NCBI RefSeq assembly: GCF_000337555.1
Contig: NZ_AOIO01000007.1
Location: forward strand, 84,293 to 148,292
Direction: 5' to 3'
Source: Natrialba asiatica DSM 12278
GTDB lineage: Archaea > Halobacteriota > Halobacteria > Halobacteriales > Natrialbaceae
Length of the DNA stretch: 64,000 nucleotides
The notes under the pieces were generated by a model. It saw only the letters and a program-made list of their open reading frames with translations, was not told the origin of the DNA and searched no databases. Positions 26,676-35,993 of this stretch are shown here, piece by piece (position 1 is the first letter of the stretch; the number at the start of each line of letters is the position of its first letter). Both the position numbers and the translations under genes were made by a program.

Positions 26676-28382
26676 TCAGAGCAGGTACCGCTGTGCGAGG
26701 GGGATTTCCTCGGCGGGGTCGCAGGTGACGTGTTCGCCGTCGACCGCTACTTCGAAGGTCTGGGCGTCGATGTCGATGTCGTCGGGGCAGCGATCGTTGT
26801 GAAGCATGTCCGATTTCCCGACGGAACGTGTACCGCTAACGGGCCGGACCGGCGTTTTGAGATCATACGTGTCGCCGACGTCGTTCTCGTACGCGGCCTC
26901 GCTCACGAAGGTGAGCGAGAGGTCGTGTTTCGCTCGGCCCTGTGCGCCGGCGCGTTCGCGGCCCACGACGGGTTCGCAGGTCATCAGCGAGCCGTTGGCT
27001 TCGCCCATCTGGGACCAGACCGGGAAGCCGCCCTTGATGACGGTCTTGGGCTTAATGCCGAAGAAGGCCGGATCCCACAGGGCGATGTCCGCCAGTTTGC
27101 CCGGTTCGAGCGAGCCGACGTAGTCGTCGATCCCCGCGGTGATCGCGGGGTTGATCGTGTACTTGGCGATGTACCGTTTGATGCGAGCGTTGTCGGCGTC
27201 GGTCCCTTCGTCCGACTCGAGCGCACCCCGCTGTGCCTTCATCTTGTGGGCGGTCTGCCAGGTACGACAGATCAGTTCGGCCATCCGACCCATCGCCTGG
27301 GAGTCCGTCGTCATCATCGAAATCGCGCCGGTGTCGTGTAGCACGTCCTCCGCGCCGATCGTCTCCGCGCGAATGCGCGATTCGGCGAAGGCGACGTCTT
27401 CGGGAACGTCGGGATTGAGGTGGTGACAGACCATCACCATGTCCAGGTGTTCGTCGAACGTGTTCTCGGTGTAGGGCATCGAAGGGTTCGTCGACGACGG
27501 GAGCATGTGCTCGTGGCCGATCAATTCGAGCACGTCGGGCGCGTGGCCACCCCCGGCACCCTCGATGTGGAACGTATGAATCGCGCGGCCGTCGATCGCT
27601 GCGAAGGTATCTTCGACGAACCCCGACTCGTTTAACGTATCCGTGTGGATACAGACCTGCACGTCTTCCTCGTCGGCGACCTCGAGACAGGTGTCGATCG
27701 CGGCGGGGGTCGACCCCCAGTCCTCGTGGAGTTTGAGCCCGGCCGCACCGGCCTCGATCTGTTCGACGAGCGCCTCGGGCTTGCTACTGTTCCCCTTTCC
27801 GTAGAAGCCGACGTTAACCGGCCAGTCCTCGGCGGCCTGGAGAAACCGCTGCACGTTTTGCGGCCCGGGGGTACAGGTCGTCGCGCCGCCGCCGAAGCCA
27901 CCGCCGAGCATGGTCGTAATTCCCGACGCGAGCGCGTGTTCGACCAGTTGCGGACTGTTGAAGTGAACGTGGATGTCGAGTGCCCCCGGCGTCGCAATCA
28001 ACCCGTCCGCCGGAATCGTGTCCGTGCTCGGACCGATCACCATGTCGACGCCGTCCATCGTATCGGGGTTGCCGGCCTTCCCGACGCCGGCGATTTTCCC
28101 GTTTCGGACGCCGATGTCGCCCTTTCGAACGCCCAGTACGGGATCGATGAGCACGACGTTCGTAAAGACCCAGTCGAGAGCTCCGTCGGCCTGCGTCGTA
28201 CCCGATTGCATCCCCATCCCGTCGCGCATCGTCTTTCCGCCGCCAAAGACCGCTTCTTCGCCGGGGACGGCGTGATCGGTTTCGATCCTCGCCAGCAGAT
28301 TCGTATCGCCGAGCCGAACTCGATCCCCTTCGGTCGGCCCGAACAGTTCCGTGTACTCTTCTCGCGGGAGTTCTCGACTCAC
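26676..28382 (-). CDS. ureC: Urease alpha (catalytic) subunit
   Basis: Catalytic subunit, 568 residues, which hydrolyses urea to ammonia and carbamate. Active-site residues are in place: His138 and His140 (ALDIHVHFN), Lys217 ([11 protein letters not shown], the carbamylated lysine), His246 (CIHTDTLNE), His272 ([12 protein letters not shown]), Cys319/His320 ([10 protein letters not shown], mobile flap) and Asp360 ([11 protein letters not shown]). The C-terminus LAQRYLL is canonical, so the stop codon is genuine. The start overlaps the end of ureB by four bases. The frame continues open beyond the stop into ureA (see the linker entry). Confidence 0.97.
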   Translation of the reverse strand: MSRELPREEYTELFGPTEGDRVRLGDTNLLARIETDHAVPGEEAVFGGGKTMRDGMGMQSGTTQADGALDWVFTNVVLIDPVLGVRKGDIGVRNGKIAGVGKAGNPDTMDGVDMVIGPSTDTIPADGLIATPGALDIHVHFNSPQLVEHALASGITTMLGGGFGGGATTCTPGPQNVQRFLQAAEDWPVNVGFYGKGNSSKPEALVEQIEAGAAGLKLHEDWGSTPAAIDTCLEVADEEDVQVCIHTDTLNESGFVEDTFAAIDGRAIHTFHIEGAGGGHAPDVLELIGHEHMLPSSTNPSMPYTENTFDEHLDMVMVCHHLNPDVPEDVAFAESRIRAETIGAEDVLHDTGAISMMTTDSQAMGRMAELICRTWQTAHKMKAQRGALESDEGTDADNARIKRYIAKYTINPAITAGIDDYVGSLEPGKLADIALWDPAFFGIKPKTVIKGGFPVWSQMGEANGSLMTCEPVVGRERAGAQGRAKHDLSLTFVSEAAYENDVGDTYDLKTPVRPVSGTRSVGKSDMLHNDRCPDDIDIDAQTFEVAVDGEHVTCDPAEEIPLAQRYLL

Positions 28383-28768
28383 TGTCTCCCCTCCGCGGAT
28401 AGATACCCTCGTTCTCGGGCGCGCTCGAGCGCCGTTGCTTTCACGTCCTCGTCGTCGAGTTCACCGTCGACCAGGCCGCCCATGCCGTGGACGATTCGAT
28501 CACCGCCGATGTCGACGAGGTCGACGTCGCGTTCGCAGCCCGGTTCGAATCTGATGGCCGTCCCCGCGGGGATGTCGAGTCGCATTCCGTAGGCGGTTTC
28601 CCGGTCGAACGCGAGGCCCGGGTTAACCTCGAAGAAGTGAAAGTGCGAGCCGACCTGGACGGGCCGGTCGCCGGTATTTTCGACCGTAACGGTCGCCGTC
28701 GGTCGCCCGTCGTTTATCAGTAGCGGCTCGTCGGCCGGAAGTATCTCGCCCGGGACGAACGCGGTCAT
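28379..28768 (-). CDS. ureB: Urease beta subunit
   Basis: Structural subunit of urease, 129 residues from the ATG at 28768 ([20 protein letters not shown]). Family motifs are [40 protein letters not shown] and [23 protein letters not shown] at 28798 would add ten residues ([10 protein letters not shown]) and lies closer to the TATATCG box near 28831, so the start is not settled. First gene of the seven-gene urease operon and divergent from the urea transporter operon, with 450 bases of regulatory space between. Confidence 0.95.
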   Translation of the reverse strand: MTAFVPGEILPADEPLLINDGRPTATVTVENTGDRPVQVGSHFHFFEVNPGLAFDRETAYGMRLDIPAGTAIRFEPGCERDVDLVDIGGDRIVHGMGGLVDGELDDEDVKATALERARERGYLSAEGRQ

Positions 28769-29216
28769 TCGCTGATCGCTCCGATACCGTGTTCCCACCG
28801 GATGACGAGACGTCGTTTAGTATCGACCATTATATCGCGTAGTATCGGGACAATCAACGTAAGCATTCCCGTGATCGACAATACTTGCGTAGTTAACCGT
28901 TGATTTGGATTAATAATAGGGGCCGTTGCTTCGGCGTCGAACAACCGCGTGTCGATCCGCGGCTTTCACCTCGATTCACAATCGTCCACTAGCTACTACC
29001 GTGATAGCGCGCCCTTTTCGAGCCACACCGTGAGCGCGACGCTGATCGAGAATATAAATACCGCTATCTATTCGACAGTATGGTAGACATTCACCGATTA
29101 TACTAGGAGGGGAAATGAGACACTATCTGGTTAGTCACCCCTCTGATACAGGATAGAATTTGTAGTATCTGTAGGGAATACTTTTATATTAGATCGGGAT
29201 TCGCAGCGTGTAGACG
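28769..29216. other. Regulatory intergenic region between ure and urt operons
   Basis: About 450 AT-enriched bases containing TATA-like boxes for both divergent operons (TATATCG near 28831 for ure, TTTATATT at 29183 for urt). A short inverted repeat GAGGGG...CCCCTC spans 29107-29143 with a 25-base loop, possibly a regulator site. No gene seen. Confidence 0.5.
29183..29190 (+). promoter_or_regulatory. TATA box of the urt operon
   Basis: TTTATATT, a strong archaeal TATA element. It lies about 30 bases before the ATG of the 29-codon leader ORF and 117 bases before the urtA GTG, so the mRNA would start almost at the leader ORF. Confidence 0.6.
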
Positions 29217-29306
29217 ATGTTTGGACGTTCATTGCTAGTTTCCGTGGTAGCGTTCCCTACTGTACAACTATTGGGTGGCGGAACCGGCAGGGGTGACCGC
29301 GAGTGA
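29217..29306 (+). CDS. 29-residue leader ORF overlapping urtA
   Basis: ATG at 29217, about 30 bases from the urt TATA box, opens a frame of 29 codons: MFGRSLLVSVVAFPTVQLLG, then GGTGRGDRE and TGA. The stop overlaps the urtA GTG (GTGA at 29303-29306), the classic arrangement for translational coupling. The first 20 residues are hydrophobic. urtA has no good Shine-Dalgarno site for its GTG, so coupling could be how it is translated. Whether the peptide has its own function is unknown. Confidence 0.5.
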   Translation: MFGRSLLVSVVAFPTVQLLGGGTGRGDRE

Positions 29307-30568
29307 CTCGGCGCTCGATCTCCCGTCGCTCAGCACTCGCTGGCGGTGTCGCTAGCGGACTGGCCGCGATCGGCGGCTGCCTTTCCGAGGGCGGGATTCT
29401 CAACGGCTCGGGCGGCTCCGACGGGCCGATGATCGGCGTTCTCGAGGACCGCTCGGGCGAGTTCGCGCTCAACGGGACGGCCAAGTGGCAGGCGTCGCTT
29501 CTCGCCGTCGAAGAACTCAACGCGGACGGTGGCGTCCTCGGCGAAGAACTCGACGTGTACGATCCCGATCCGCAGTCGGATAACCAGCGCTATCAGGAAC
29601 TCACACGTGAAGCCCTCAATCGCGAGGGCGTCGACGCGCTCTGGGCGGGCTACTCGAGCGCGACCCGCGAAGCGATCCGCCCGATCGTCAACGAGGAAGA
29701 GCAACTGTACTTCTATACCACCCAGTACGAGGGCGGCGTCTGTGATCGGACCACCTTCGCGATGGGTGCCACCGCTCGCCAGCAACTCGGCGCGGTGATC
29801 CCGTACATGATCGAGGAGTACGGCCCCCGAATCTACACCATCGCCGCCGACTACAACTTCGGACAGATCTCGGGCGACTGGGTCCGACTGCTCGCCGACG
29901 AACACGACGCCGAGGTCGTCGGCGAAGAGTTCATCCTGCTCGGCGAGACGGATTTCGGGTCGACGATCAACGCAATCCAGGGCGAGGACCCCGACTTCAT
30001 CGCCTCGATGCTCGTCGGCAACGGTCACGCCAATTTCTACGAACAGCGTGCCGACAACGAACTGGACGTTCCGATGGCCTCGTCGACGACGATGGCCCAG
30101 GGATACGAACATCGACGGCTCGACCCGCCGGCACTCGAGGATATGTACGTCGGCGTCAATTACATGGAGGAACTCGAGACCGACCGCAACGCGGCGTTCG
30201 TCGACGCCTTCTACGAGCAATTCCCCGACGCCGACTACCTCAACCAGGAAGCGCAGAACAATTACTTCTCGATCCACATGTGGGCCGAGGCCGTCGAGGC
30301 AGCTGGCACCTTCGACCAGGAGACCGTCATCGCCGAACTCGAGGACGGTATCGAAGTCGAAGCGCCGGAAGGCGACGTTGAACTCGATCCCGAAACACAT
30401 CACATGACTCATCATATGCGGATCGGTCGCGCTGACGGGGAGCACGAGGTTACGTTCAGTGACGAACAGTACATCGAACCGTCGTTCCTCCACGAGGTAG
30501 GCTGTAATCTGCCCGATGACCCGGAACAGACCCAGTACGAACCGGACGAGTTCTACGACGAGATCTAA
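29303..30568 (+). CDS. urtA: Urea ABC transporter substrate-binding lipoprotein
   Basis: Cell-surface receptor for urea uptake, 421 residues from a GTG. A Tat lipoprotein signal (TRRSISRRSALAGGVASGLA, then AIGGC) anchors it. The mature protein matches the UrtA/FmdD branch of type I periplasmic binding proteins: MIGVLEDRSGEFALNGTAKW, LYFYTTQYEGGVCDR and IYTIAADYNFGQISGDWVR are typical. An in-frame TGA upstream excludes a longer start. It leads a five-gene operon and is divergent from urease, which settles the substrate as urea with good confidence. A short-chain amide is the alternative. Confidence 0.93.
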   Translation: MTRRSISRRSALAGGVASGLAAIGGCLSEGGILNGSGGSDGPMIGVLEDRSGEFALNGTAKWQASLLAVEELNADGGVLGEELDVYDPDPQSDNQRYQELTREALNREGVDALWAGYSSATREAIRPIVNEEEQLYFYTTQYEGGVCDRTTFAMGATARQQLGAVIPYMIEEYGPRIYTIAADYNFGQISGDWVRLLADEHDAEVVGEEFILLGETDFGSTINAIQGEDPDFIASMLVGNGHANFYEQRADNELDVPMASSTTMAQGYEHRRLDPPALEDMYVGVNYMEELETDRNAAFVDAFYEQFPDADYLNQEAQNNYFSIHMWAEAVEAAGTFDQETVIAELEDGIEVEAPEGDVELDPETHHMTHHMRIGRADGEHEVTFSDEQYIEPSFLHEVGCNLPDDPEQTQYEPDEFYDEI

Positions 30569-30569
30569 T

Positions 30570-31460
30570 ATGAACGGCTACGAACTACTAAACGTCACGT
30601 TCCAGTTCCTCGAGAGTTTCGCGTTTATCGTTCTGGCGACCGTCGGGTTGGCCGTCATTTTCGGGATGATGGGCATCATCAATCTCGCTCACGGCGAGTT
30701 CATCCTCGTGGGTGCGTACGCGACGACGTTGTCCGCCCATCAGGGGCTCCCGCTCCCGGTCGCGATGCTCGTCGGGGTCGTGGCGACGACGATCTTCGGG
30801 ATCGTTCTCGAGCGAACGATTATTCGCCGTCTCTACGGCCGGTTGCTCGACTCGATGGTTGCCACATTCGGGATTAGCCTCGTACTAGTGCAACTGACCC
30901 GGATACTGTTCGGGAACTCGATCGATCAGGTTTCGACGCCGTTCGGCGCGATCAGTTACGGTTCCTATTCGTACTCGCTGTACCGGGTGCTGTTAGCGGG
31001 GGCTGCGATCGCAACGCTGCTCGTGCTCTATATCCTGTTCACGCGAACGGCATTTGGAATTCGTGCACGAGCGACGATTCAGGACGAAGAAACGGCACGG
31101 AGCATGGGTGTCGATACCGATCGGATGTACATGTCGACGTTTGCGATCGGCTCTGCGCTGGCCGGGCTGACGGGTGCGCTGTACGCCCCGGCCAGAGCGA
31201 GTCCGACACCGGAGTTCGGCTCGGAGTTCCTGGTCGATGCGTTCGTCGCAGTCGTCGTCGGCGGGCCCTCCGTACTGGTCGGCACGCCGCTTGCCGGCGG
31301 GTTTCTCGGCCTGATCGAGGCGTTTTTCACCTTTCAGTGGACGCAGTTCATCGGCACCGTTGCGATGCTCGTCGCCGCAATCGTCATGATTCGGTTGTTA
31401 CCCGACGGATTTAGCGGACTCGTCGAGTCCGTTCGTACCTCATGGAGGGAGTCAGAATGA
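30570..31460 (+). CDS. urtB: Urea ABC transporter permease UrtB
   Basis: LivH-type membrane permease of 296 residues with about eight hydrophobic segments. VIFGMMGIINLAHGEFILVG is the family's conserved N-terminal stretch, and RATIQDEETARSMGVDTDRM is the cytoplasmic coupling loop that contacts the ATPase. The ATG at 30570 lies one base after the urtA stop codon. Its end overlaps urtC by four bases (ATGA). With UrtC it forms the membrane channel. Confidence 0.93.
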   Translation: MNGYELLNVTFQFLESFAFIVLATVGLAVIFGMMGIINLAHGEFILVGAYATTLSAHQGLPLPVAMLVGVVATTIFGIVLERTIIRRLYGRLLDSMVATFGISLVLVQLTRILFGNSIDQVSTPFGAISYGSYSYSLYRVLLAGAAIATLLVLYILFTRTAFGIRARATIQDEETARSMGVDTDRMYMSTFAIGSALAGLTGALYAPARASPTPEFGSEFLVDAFVAVVVGGPSVLVGTPLAGGFLGLIEAFFTFQWTQFIGTVAMLVAAIVMIRLLPDGFSGLVESVRTSWRESE

Positions 31461-32551
31461 GTTCGGAGCCGAACTCGTCGCTGCTCGAGCGCGTTCGATC
31501 CCCGTTCGAGGGACCGAATACGCTCGGGAACTCGAACGGCTTCTGGCTGACCTTCGGCGTTGGCGTCGTCTCGCTAGCGCTGTATCCGGTTCTGTTCGGT
31601 ACGTACGCAGCCGGGGAGCGGGCGGTGTTTCTCGTGTATGCACTCCTGGGCGTGAGTCTGTGTTTCGTCTGGGGGTTCTGCGGAATTCTCAGCTTCGGCC
31701 AGGTAGCGTTCTTCGGCGTCAGCGGGTACACCTTCGGTATCGTCGGACTCAACGTCTCCTCGTACACGGGCGTCACGCTCGGGATCGTCGCCGGCATCGC
31801 CGTCGCCACGCTGTTTGCGGCCGCACTGGGCTACTTCATGTTTTACGGCGGCGTTCGCGACGTCTACGTGACGATTATCACGCTCGTCGTCGCCCTCGTG
31901 TTGAAAACGTTCATGGACCAGACGGCCGGCGGCGAGTGGGCCATCGGCGAGGCCGAACTCGGCGGGTTCAACGGAATGCGCAACATTCCGAACCTGGCGA
32001 TCGGAGTCGGCGATGTCGGAATCGACGTTAGCAGAGCGATGCACTACTACGTCGCACTCGCCGCGTTGATCGCCGTCTATCTCGGCCTGCGCGTTCTCGT
32101 CAACGGTCGATTCGGATACGCGATGGTCGCGACACGCGAGGACGAAACCCGAACCGAGATGTTCGGGTACAACACGACGCTCATCAAGTTCGTGACGTTT
32201 ACGCTCGGCGGAGCACTTGCCGGACTCAGCGGTGTCCTGTACGTAACCTGGGGTAACTACATCGATCCACAACAGTTCGCAATTACGGCCGCCTCGATGC
32301 CGGTCATCTGGGCCAGTATCGGCGGTCGCGACTCGATCGCCGGCACGATGGCCGCAGCAATCGTCCTGCAGTGGATCGAACTCCAACTCACCGGCGAATG
32401 GGCGCTCGTCATCGTCGGTTCGCTACTGGTATTTGTCATCCTCGCCATGCCGGAGGGAATCGCACCGCGGCTTCGGACCTTCGTCCTCGACCGACAATCG
32501 TCGTCCGAGCCGGCGACGGCGCCTGCGACGACTGAGGAGGTGACGGACTAA
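31457..32551 (+). CDS. urtC: Urea ABC transporter permease UrtC
   Basis: LivM-type permease of 364 residues with about ten hydrophobic segments. CFVWGFCGILSFGQVAFFGV and AMVATREDETRTEMFGYNTT (coupling loop) are family marks. The start at 31457 is chosen for its ATGA overlap with urtB and for a short, polar N-terminus (MSSEPNSSLLERVRSPFEG). The C-terminal tail is Pro/Ala/Thr-rich. Its last base is shared with the first base of urtD (32551). Confidence 0.93.
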   Translation: MSSEPNSSLLERVRSPFEGPNTLGNSNGFWLTFGVGVVSLALYPVLFGTYAAGERAVFLVYALLGVSLCFVWGFCGILSFGQVAFFGVSGYTFGIVGLNVSSYTGVTLGIVAGIAVATLFAAALGYFMFYGGVRDVYVTIITLVVALVLKTFMDQTAGGEWAIGEAELGGFNGMRNIPNLAIGVGDVGIDVSRAMHYYVALAALIAVYLGLRVLVNGRFGYAMVATREDETRTEMFGYNTTLIKFVTFTLGGALAGLSGVLYVTWGNYIDPQQFAITAASMPVIWASIGGRDSIAGTMAAAIVLQWIELQLTGEWALVIVGSLLVFVILAMPEGIAPRLRTFVLDRQSSSEPATAPATTEEVTD

Positions 32552-33330
32552 TGGCGGCGAGCGATCCGACCGTCAAGACCACCCGGGCCGTCGACGAGAC
32601 GGGTGAGCGATCCTCGCGAATCCTCCAGACTCGCGACCTCCACAAGGAGTTCGGCGGCCTCACCGCGACGGACACGGTCGATTTCGCCGTCGAGGAAGGC
32701 GAATTGCGCTGTCTGATCGGCCCGAACGGGGCTGGCAAGAGTACCTTTCTCAACCTGATTACCGGCCAACTCGAACCGACCGCGGGATCGATCTACTACG
32801 ACGGGATCGACATCACGCCGCTCCCCTCCCACGAACGCGTCGATCGCGGCATTAGCATGAAGTTCCAGGTTCCGACTCTCTACGAGGACCTGACCGCCCG
32901 CCAGAACCTGCGGATTCCACTACAGCGCATCGTCGACGCCGACGAGTTCGAAACGCGAACTCGTGAACTTCTAGCGCAGTTCGATCTGCTGGCCGAGATC
33001 GACGAGACGCCGGCGGCCCTCTCGCACGGCCAGCAACAGCGCCTCGAGATCGCCATGGCGATGGCTCTCGAGCCGACCCTCATGTTGCTCGATGAGCCGG
33101 TTGCCGGGCTCTCGGTCGAAGAAACGGCCGAGGTTGCAGAGCTGTTACGAACGATTCAGGCCGAGGAGGGGGTCGCGTTCATCGTCATCGAACACGATAT
33201 TGACTTCGTTGAGACGATTGCAGATCGCGTTACCGTGCTCGATCAGGGCAGCATCTTCACCGAAGGGACGATCGAGAAGGTCAAAACCGATCCGGCGGTC
33301 AGGCGGATCTATCTGGGGGAGGAGAGGTAA
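32551..33330 (+). CDS. urtD: Urea ABC transporter ATPase UrtD
   Basis: LivG-type ATPase, 259 residues. Walker A is GPNGAGKSTFLNLITGQL, the signature is LSHGQQQRLEIAMA and Walker B is LMLLDEPVAGLS; the switch His is in FIVIEHDIDFV. A 30-residue N-terminal extension precedes the nucleotide-binding domain. Start and stop share single bases with urtC and urtE, so translation of the operon is coupled throughout. Confidence 0.93.
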   Translation: MAASDPTVKTTRAVDETGERSSRILQTRDLHKEFGGLTATDTVDFAVEEGELRCLIGPNGAGKSTFLNLITGQLEPTAGSIYYDGIDITPLPSHERVDRGISMKFQVPTLYEDLTARQNLRIPLQRIVDADEFETRTRELLAQFDLLAEIDETPAALSHGQQQRLEIAMAMALEPTLMLLDEPVAGLSVEETAEVAELLRTIQAEEGVAFIVIEHDIDFVETIADRVTVLDQGSIFTEGTIEKVKTDPAVRRIYLGEER

Positions 33331-34028
33331 TGCTCAATCTCACCGACGTACACGTCTCGTACGGCACGACTCCGATCCTCCACGATATCGATATTACCGT
33401 CGACTCCGAGGAGATCGTTGGCATCATGGGCAAGAACGGCGTCGGCAAGACGACACTCATCAAAGCCGTCATGGGACTGCTCGAAGTCGATACGGGCACG
33501 ATTACGTTCGACGGTGACGATGTTACGTCGACCGGCGCAGATGTCCGCGCTCGCCGTGGGATGGGATACATTCCGCAAGGAAGAGACGTCTTCCCCGAAC
33601 TGACCGTCGAGGAGAATCTCCGAATGGGAGAGACGATACACGCTGCCGACAATAGTCTCCAATATGAGGCCGTCTACGACTACTTCCCCATTCTCACGGA
33701 GCGCCGGACCCAGACCGCGGGGACGCTGAGCGGCGGCCAACAGCAACTGCTCGCGATCGGCCGCGCACTGATCGGGAACCCCAAACTGCTGGTCCTCGAT
33801 GAACCGTCCGAAGGCGTTCAGCCATCGATCGTTCAGGACATCACTCGCGATCTGCAGCGGGTCAACGAAGAACTCGAGACGACGATCATCTTCGTCGAAC
33901 AAAACCTCCACGTCGTCCAGCATCTCGCCGAACGCTGTTACGCCATCGACAAGGGAATGATCGTCGATGAACTCGGTTCCGATCGTCTCGACTCGCGCGA
34001 AGCCGTCACGGAGTATCTGGCGGTCTAG
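33330..34028 (+). CDS. urtE: Urea ABC transporter ATPase UrtE
   Basis: LivF-type ATPase, 232 residues, last gene of urtABCDE. Walker A is GKNGVGKTTLIKAVMG, the signature LSGGQQQLLAIGRALIG and Walker B LLVLDEPSEGVQPSIV. The Glu-Gly-Xaa-Gln-Pro-Ser pattern after Walker B is usual for UrtE/LivF. With UrtD it energises urea import; ATP use makes sense when urea is scarce. No glutamine synthetase or nitrogen regulator is next to it. Confidence 0.93.
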   Translation: MLNLTDVHVSYGTTPILHDIDITVDSEEIVGIMGKNGVGKTTLIKAVMGLLEVDTGTITFDGDDVTSTGADVRARRGMGYIPQGRDVFPELTVEENLRMGETIHAADNSLQYEAVYDYFPILTERRTQTAGTLSGGQQQLLAIGRALIGNPKLLVLDEPSEGVQPSIVQDITRDLQRVNEELETTIIFVEQNLHVVQHLAERCYAIDKGMIVDELGSDRLDSREAVTEYLAV

Positions 34029-34141
34029 CAGACGCAGCGATTGTCTGCCCTCCACGCCGACGTGGAAGCACCGATTCGTTCACGTTTGGTATTACGATCG
34101 CGAAACGAGTTCGCGGCGGCTGCTCGAAGTCGATTCTGCGG

Positions 34142-34301
34142 TCAGTCGTTCGATGCGGTCCGATTGTGGTCGAAAACGTTGCGCAATCGTCCGGAGGCCG
34201 CTCCGATACCGAGGCCCGCGGCGAACGAGAGGAGGCTCGGAAGGAGTACCCAGACGAGATTCGGGTGTTGTGAACCGGTGTGCAGTACTGTATCGATCAT
34301 C
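34142..34301 (-). pseudogene. Frameshifted small membrane-protein gene
   Basis: From an ATG at 34301 the minus strand reads MIDTVLHTGSQHP. One base later the adjacent frame continues NLVWVLLPSLLSFAAGLGIG, then AASGRLRNVFDHNRTASND and TGA. Joined, this is a coherent 52-residue protein with one membrane helix and a basic, polar tail. The break is at an AAA run (34260-34262 on the plus strand as TTT); removing one base restores the frame. Either a fresh mutation or a sequencing error in the homopolymer is possible. Convergent with urtE. Confidence 0.4.
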
Positions 34302-34718
34302 CACCCGTATACTGTCGGATGATAGCCCTTAATATCATGATGACGGTCATATTTACCCCGCTTTCGACGGGTTCCTGCTACTTGTCCGCTCTATTCGGCT
34401 ATTATTTGGATTTCTAGTGTCTTTCCGGAGAAGTTCACTCGAACAGCAGACGGGTCTCGTCCCCGGATAGTCGCGGTATTTCACCGGAAACCCGGTGTGG
34501 GGCCGCGTCGAAGTGCCGTCTGTAACCGAAGTATTCGGTTTTGGCCTCCGGAATTACCGGTCGGCTTCACGAGAGCGATCTGCCACCCGTAGTGATCGGC
34601 ACAGCCGTCCAGGCCGGCAGGCCGAGTACGCGCCGTCTCGTCTTGCGGACCCTCCACGTCGCGCGTCTGTCGGCAGCGCCGGGATTTATGTCGTCTACGG
34701 TAAATACAGTACTTATTC
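34302..34718. other. Intergenic region before the M24 gene
   Basis: About 420 bases. The left part is AT-rich (34320-34420); the right part is GC-rich without a good frame. No gene or RNA recognised. The promoter of the M24 gene is presumably near TACGGTAAATACAG, about 25 bases before its start. Confidence 0.5.
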
Positions 34719-35993
34719 ATGACGTTTTACGACAGGGAGTTCATGGAAGGTACCCGCGGCACGCAGGCCGTCGACTGGGAACAGCGCATCGACACTCAGC
34801 GACTCCGCGAGGAGCGCACGGAAAAGGCGCTCGAGCGCCTTCGGGAAACTGAACTCGGCGCGATATTGCTCGTTTCGGACCCGAACATTCGGTACGTCAC
34901 GGGGCTGGCGATGACCGGCGGCAGCGGCGCGGACCATTACACGCTGTTGACCGAGAACGGCGACATCGTCCACTGGGATACCGCGGACCACGCGAGCAAC
35001 CAGCGGTTCAACTGTCCCTGGCTCCACGATATCCGGTATGCCTGTCCGGGACTGGGGAACGTGCCGCGGGCCTCCGGGAGTTCCTCCGCCCGCGAGTTCT
35101 TGCGCTCGAAAATGGCCGAGACCGTCACCGAGGCCATGGACGACTACGGCGTCGCCGACGAGACGCTCGGGATCGACATCGGCAACGGAAGCCTGGTTTC
35201 GGCGTTCGAGGACCGCGGCGTCTCCGTCGATGTCTCCACTGCGCAGGCGGTGATGGAAGACGCCCGGAAGATCAAGACCGACGACGAAATCGAGTGTTTG
35301 CGGATGGTCGCCGCGATCTGCGAGGCGGGTTTCCAGACGATTACGGACACTGCGAAGCCGGGAATGCGCGAGACGGAGGTCTGGGGCGAAGCCGTTCGTG
35401 AACTCTGGCGTCACGGCGCGTTCGTCGGTGGCGGCTACGTCACGTCGGGGCCGAACACGTGGCCCAAACATCAGGCGAATACTACCGATCGGATGATCCG
35501 CCCCGGCGACCTCGTCTATGCCGACTTCTACAACATCGGCTACCTCGGCTACCGGTCGTGTTACTATCGAACCTTCTCGATGGGCGAGCCGACGCAGGCC
35601 CAGCAAGAGGCCTACGAGAACGCGCGGAACGATCTCTACGATGTGCTCGAGCGCATCGAACCCGGGGCGACGACCGACGAGATCTGCCAGGAATTCCCGG
35701 ACGAGGAGGGCGAACACATGGACTGGTACGACGCCGACGAGTTCTGGCAGATGACGACGAACCACTGGGCACACGGCCTCGGGTTACAGCTCTACGAGGT
35801 GCCGTTGATCTGGCGCGGCCTCTCGCCCGACCACCCGATCGAGATCGAGGAAGGGATGACGATGGCCGTCGAGACGATGCAACCGGCCGACAGACAGGGC
35901 GTTCGCGTCGAGGAGATGGTCGTCGTCCGTGAGAACGGCGTCGAAATCTTGAGCCAGTGGCCCGTCGAGGAGATTACGGTGATCGATCACTGA
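34719..35993 (+). CDS. M24-family (Xaa-Pro dipeptidase/creatinase-like) protein with an altered metal site
   Basis: A 424-residue pita-bread-fold protein. The N-terminal creatinase-type domain includes ILLVSDPNIRYVTGLAMTGG; the C-terminal M24 domain includes DLVYADFYNIGYLGYRSCYY, TNHWAHGLGLQLYE, EIEEGMTMAVETM and RVEEMVVVREN. Four of five metal ligands of Xaa-Pro peptidases are recognisable (Asp in YADF, His in AHGLG, Glu in VET, Glu in VEEM). The second Asp (canonical SDxxRTF) is replaced by Cys in SCYYRTF. A peptidase, a creatinase-like hydrolase or another M24 hydrolase are all possible. It is a single gene with no operon partner. Confidence 0.85.
   Translation: MTFYDREFMEGTRGTQAVDWEQRIDTQRLREERTEKALERLRETELGAILLVSDPNIRYVTGLAMTGGSGADHYTLLTENGDIVHWDTADHASNQRFNCPWLHDIRYACPGLGNVPRASGSSSAREFLRSKMAETVTEAMDDYGVADETLGIDIGNGSLVSAFEDRGVSVDVSTAQAVMEDARKIKTDDEIECLRMVAAICEAGFQTITDTAKPGMRETEVWGEAVRELWRHGAFVGGGYVTSGPNTWPKHQANTTDRMIRPGDLVYADFYNIGYLGYRSCYYRTFSMGEPTQAQQEAYENARNDLYDVLERIEPGATTDEICQEFPDEEGEHMDWYDADEFWQMTTNHWAHGLGLQLYEVPLIWRGLSPDHPIEIEEGMTMAVETMQPADRQGVRVEEMVVVRENGVEILSQWPVEEITVIDH

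Noticed and set aside
29107-29143. GAGGGG...CCCCTC hairpin in the ure-urt region as a riboswitch
   Set aside because: Six-base arms with a 25-base loop, upstream of the predicted urt transcription start. No known riboswitch class fits.
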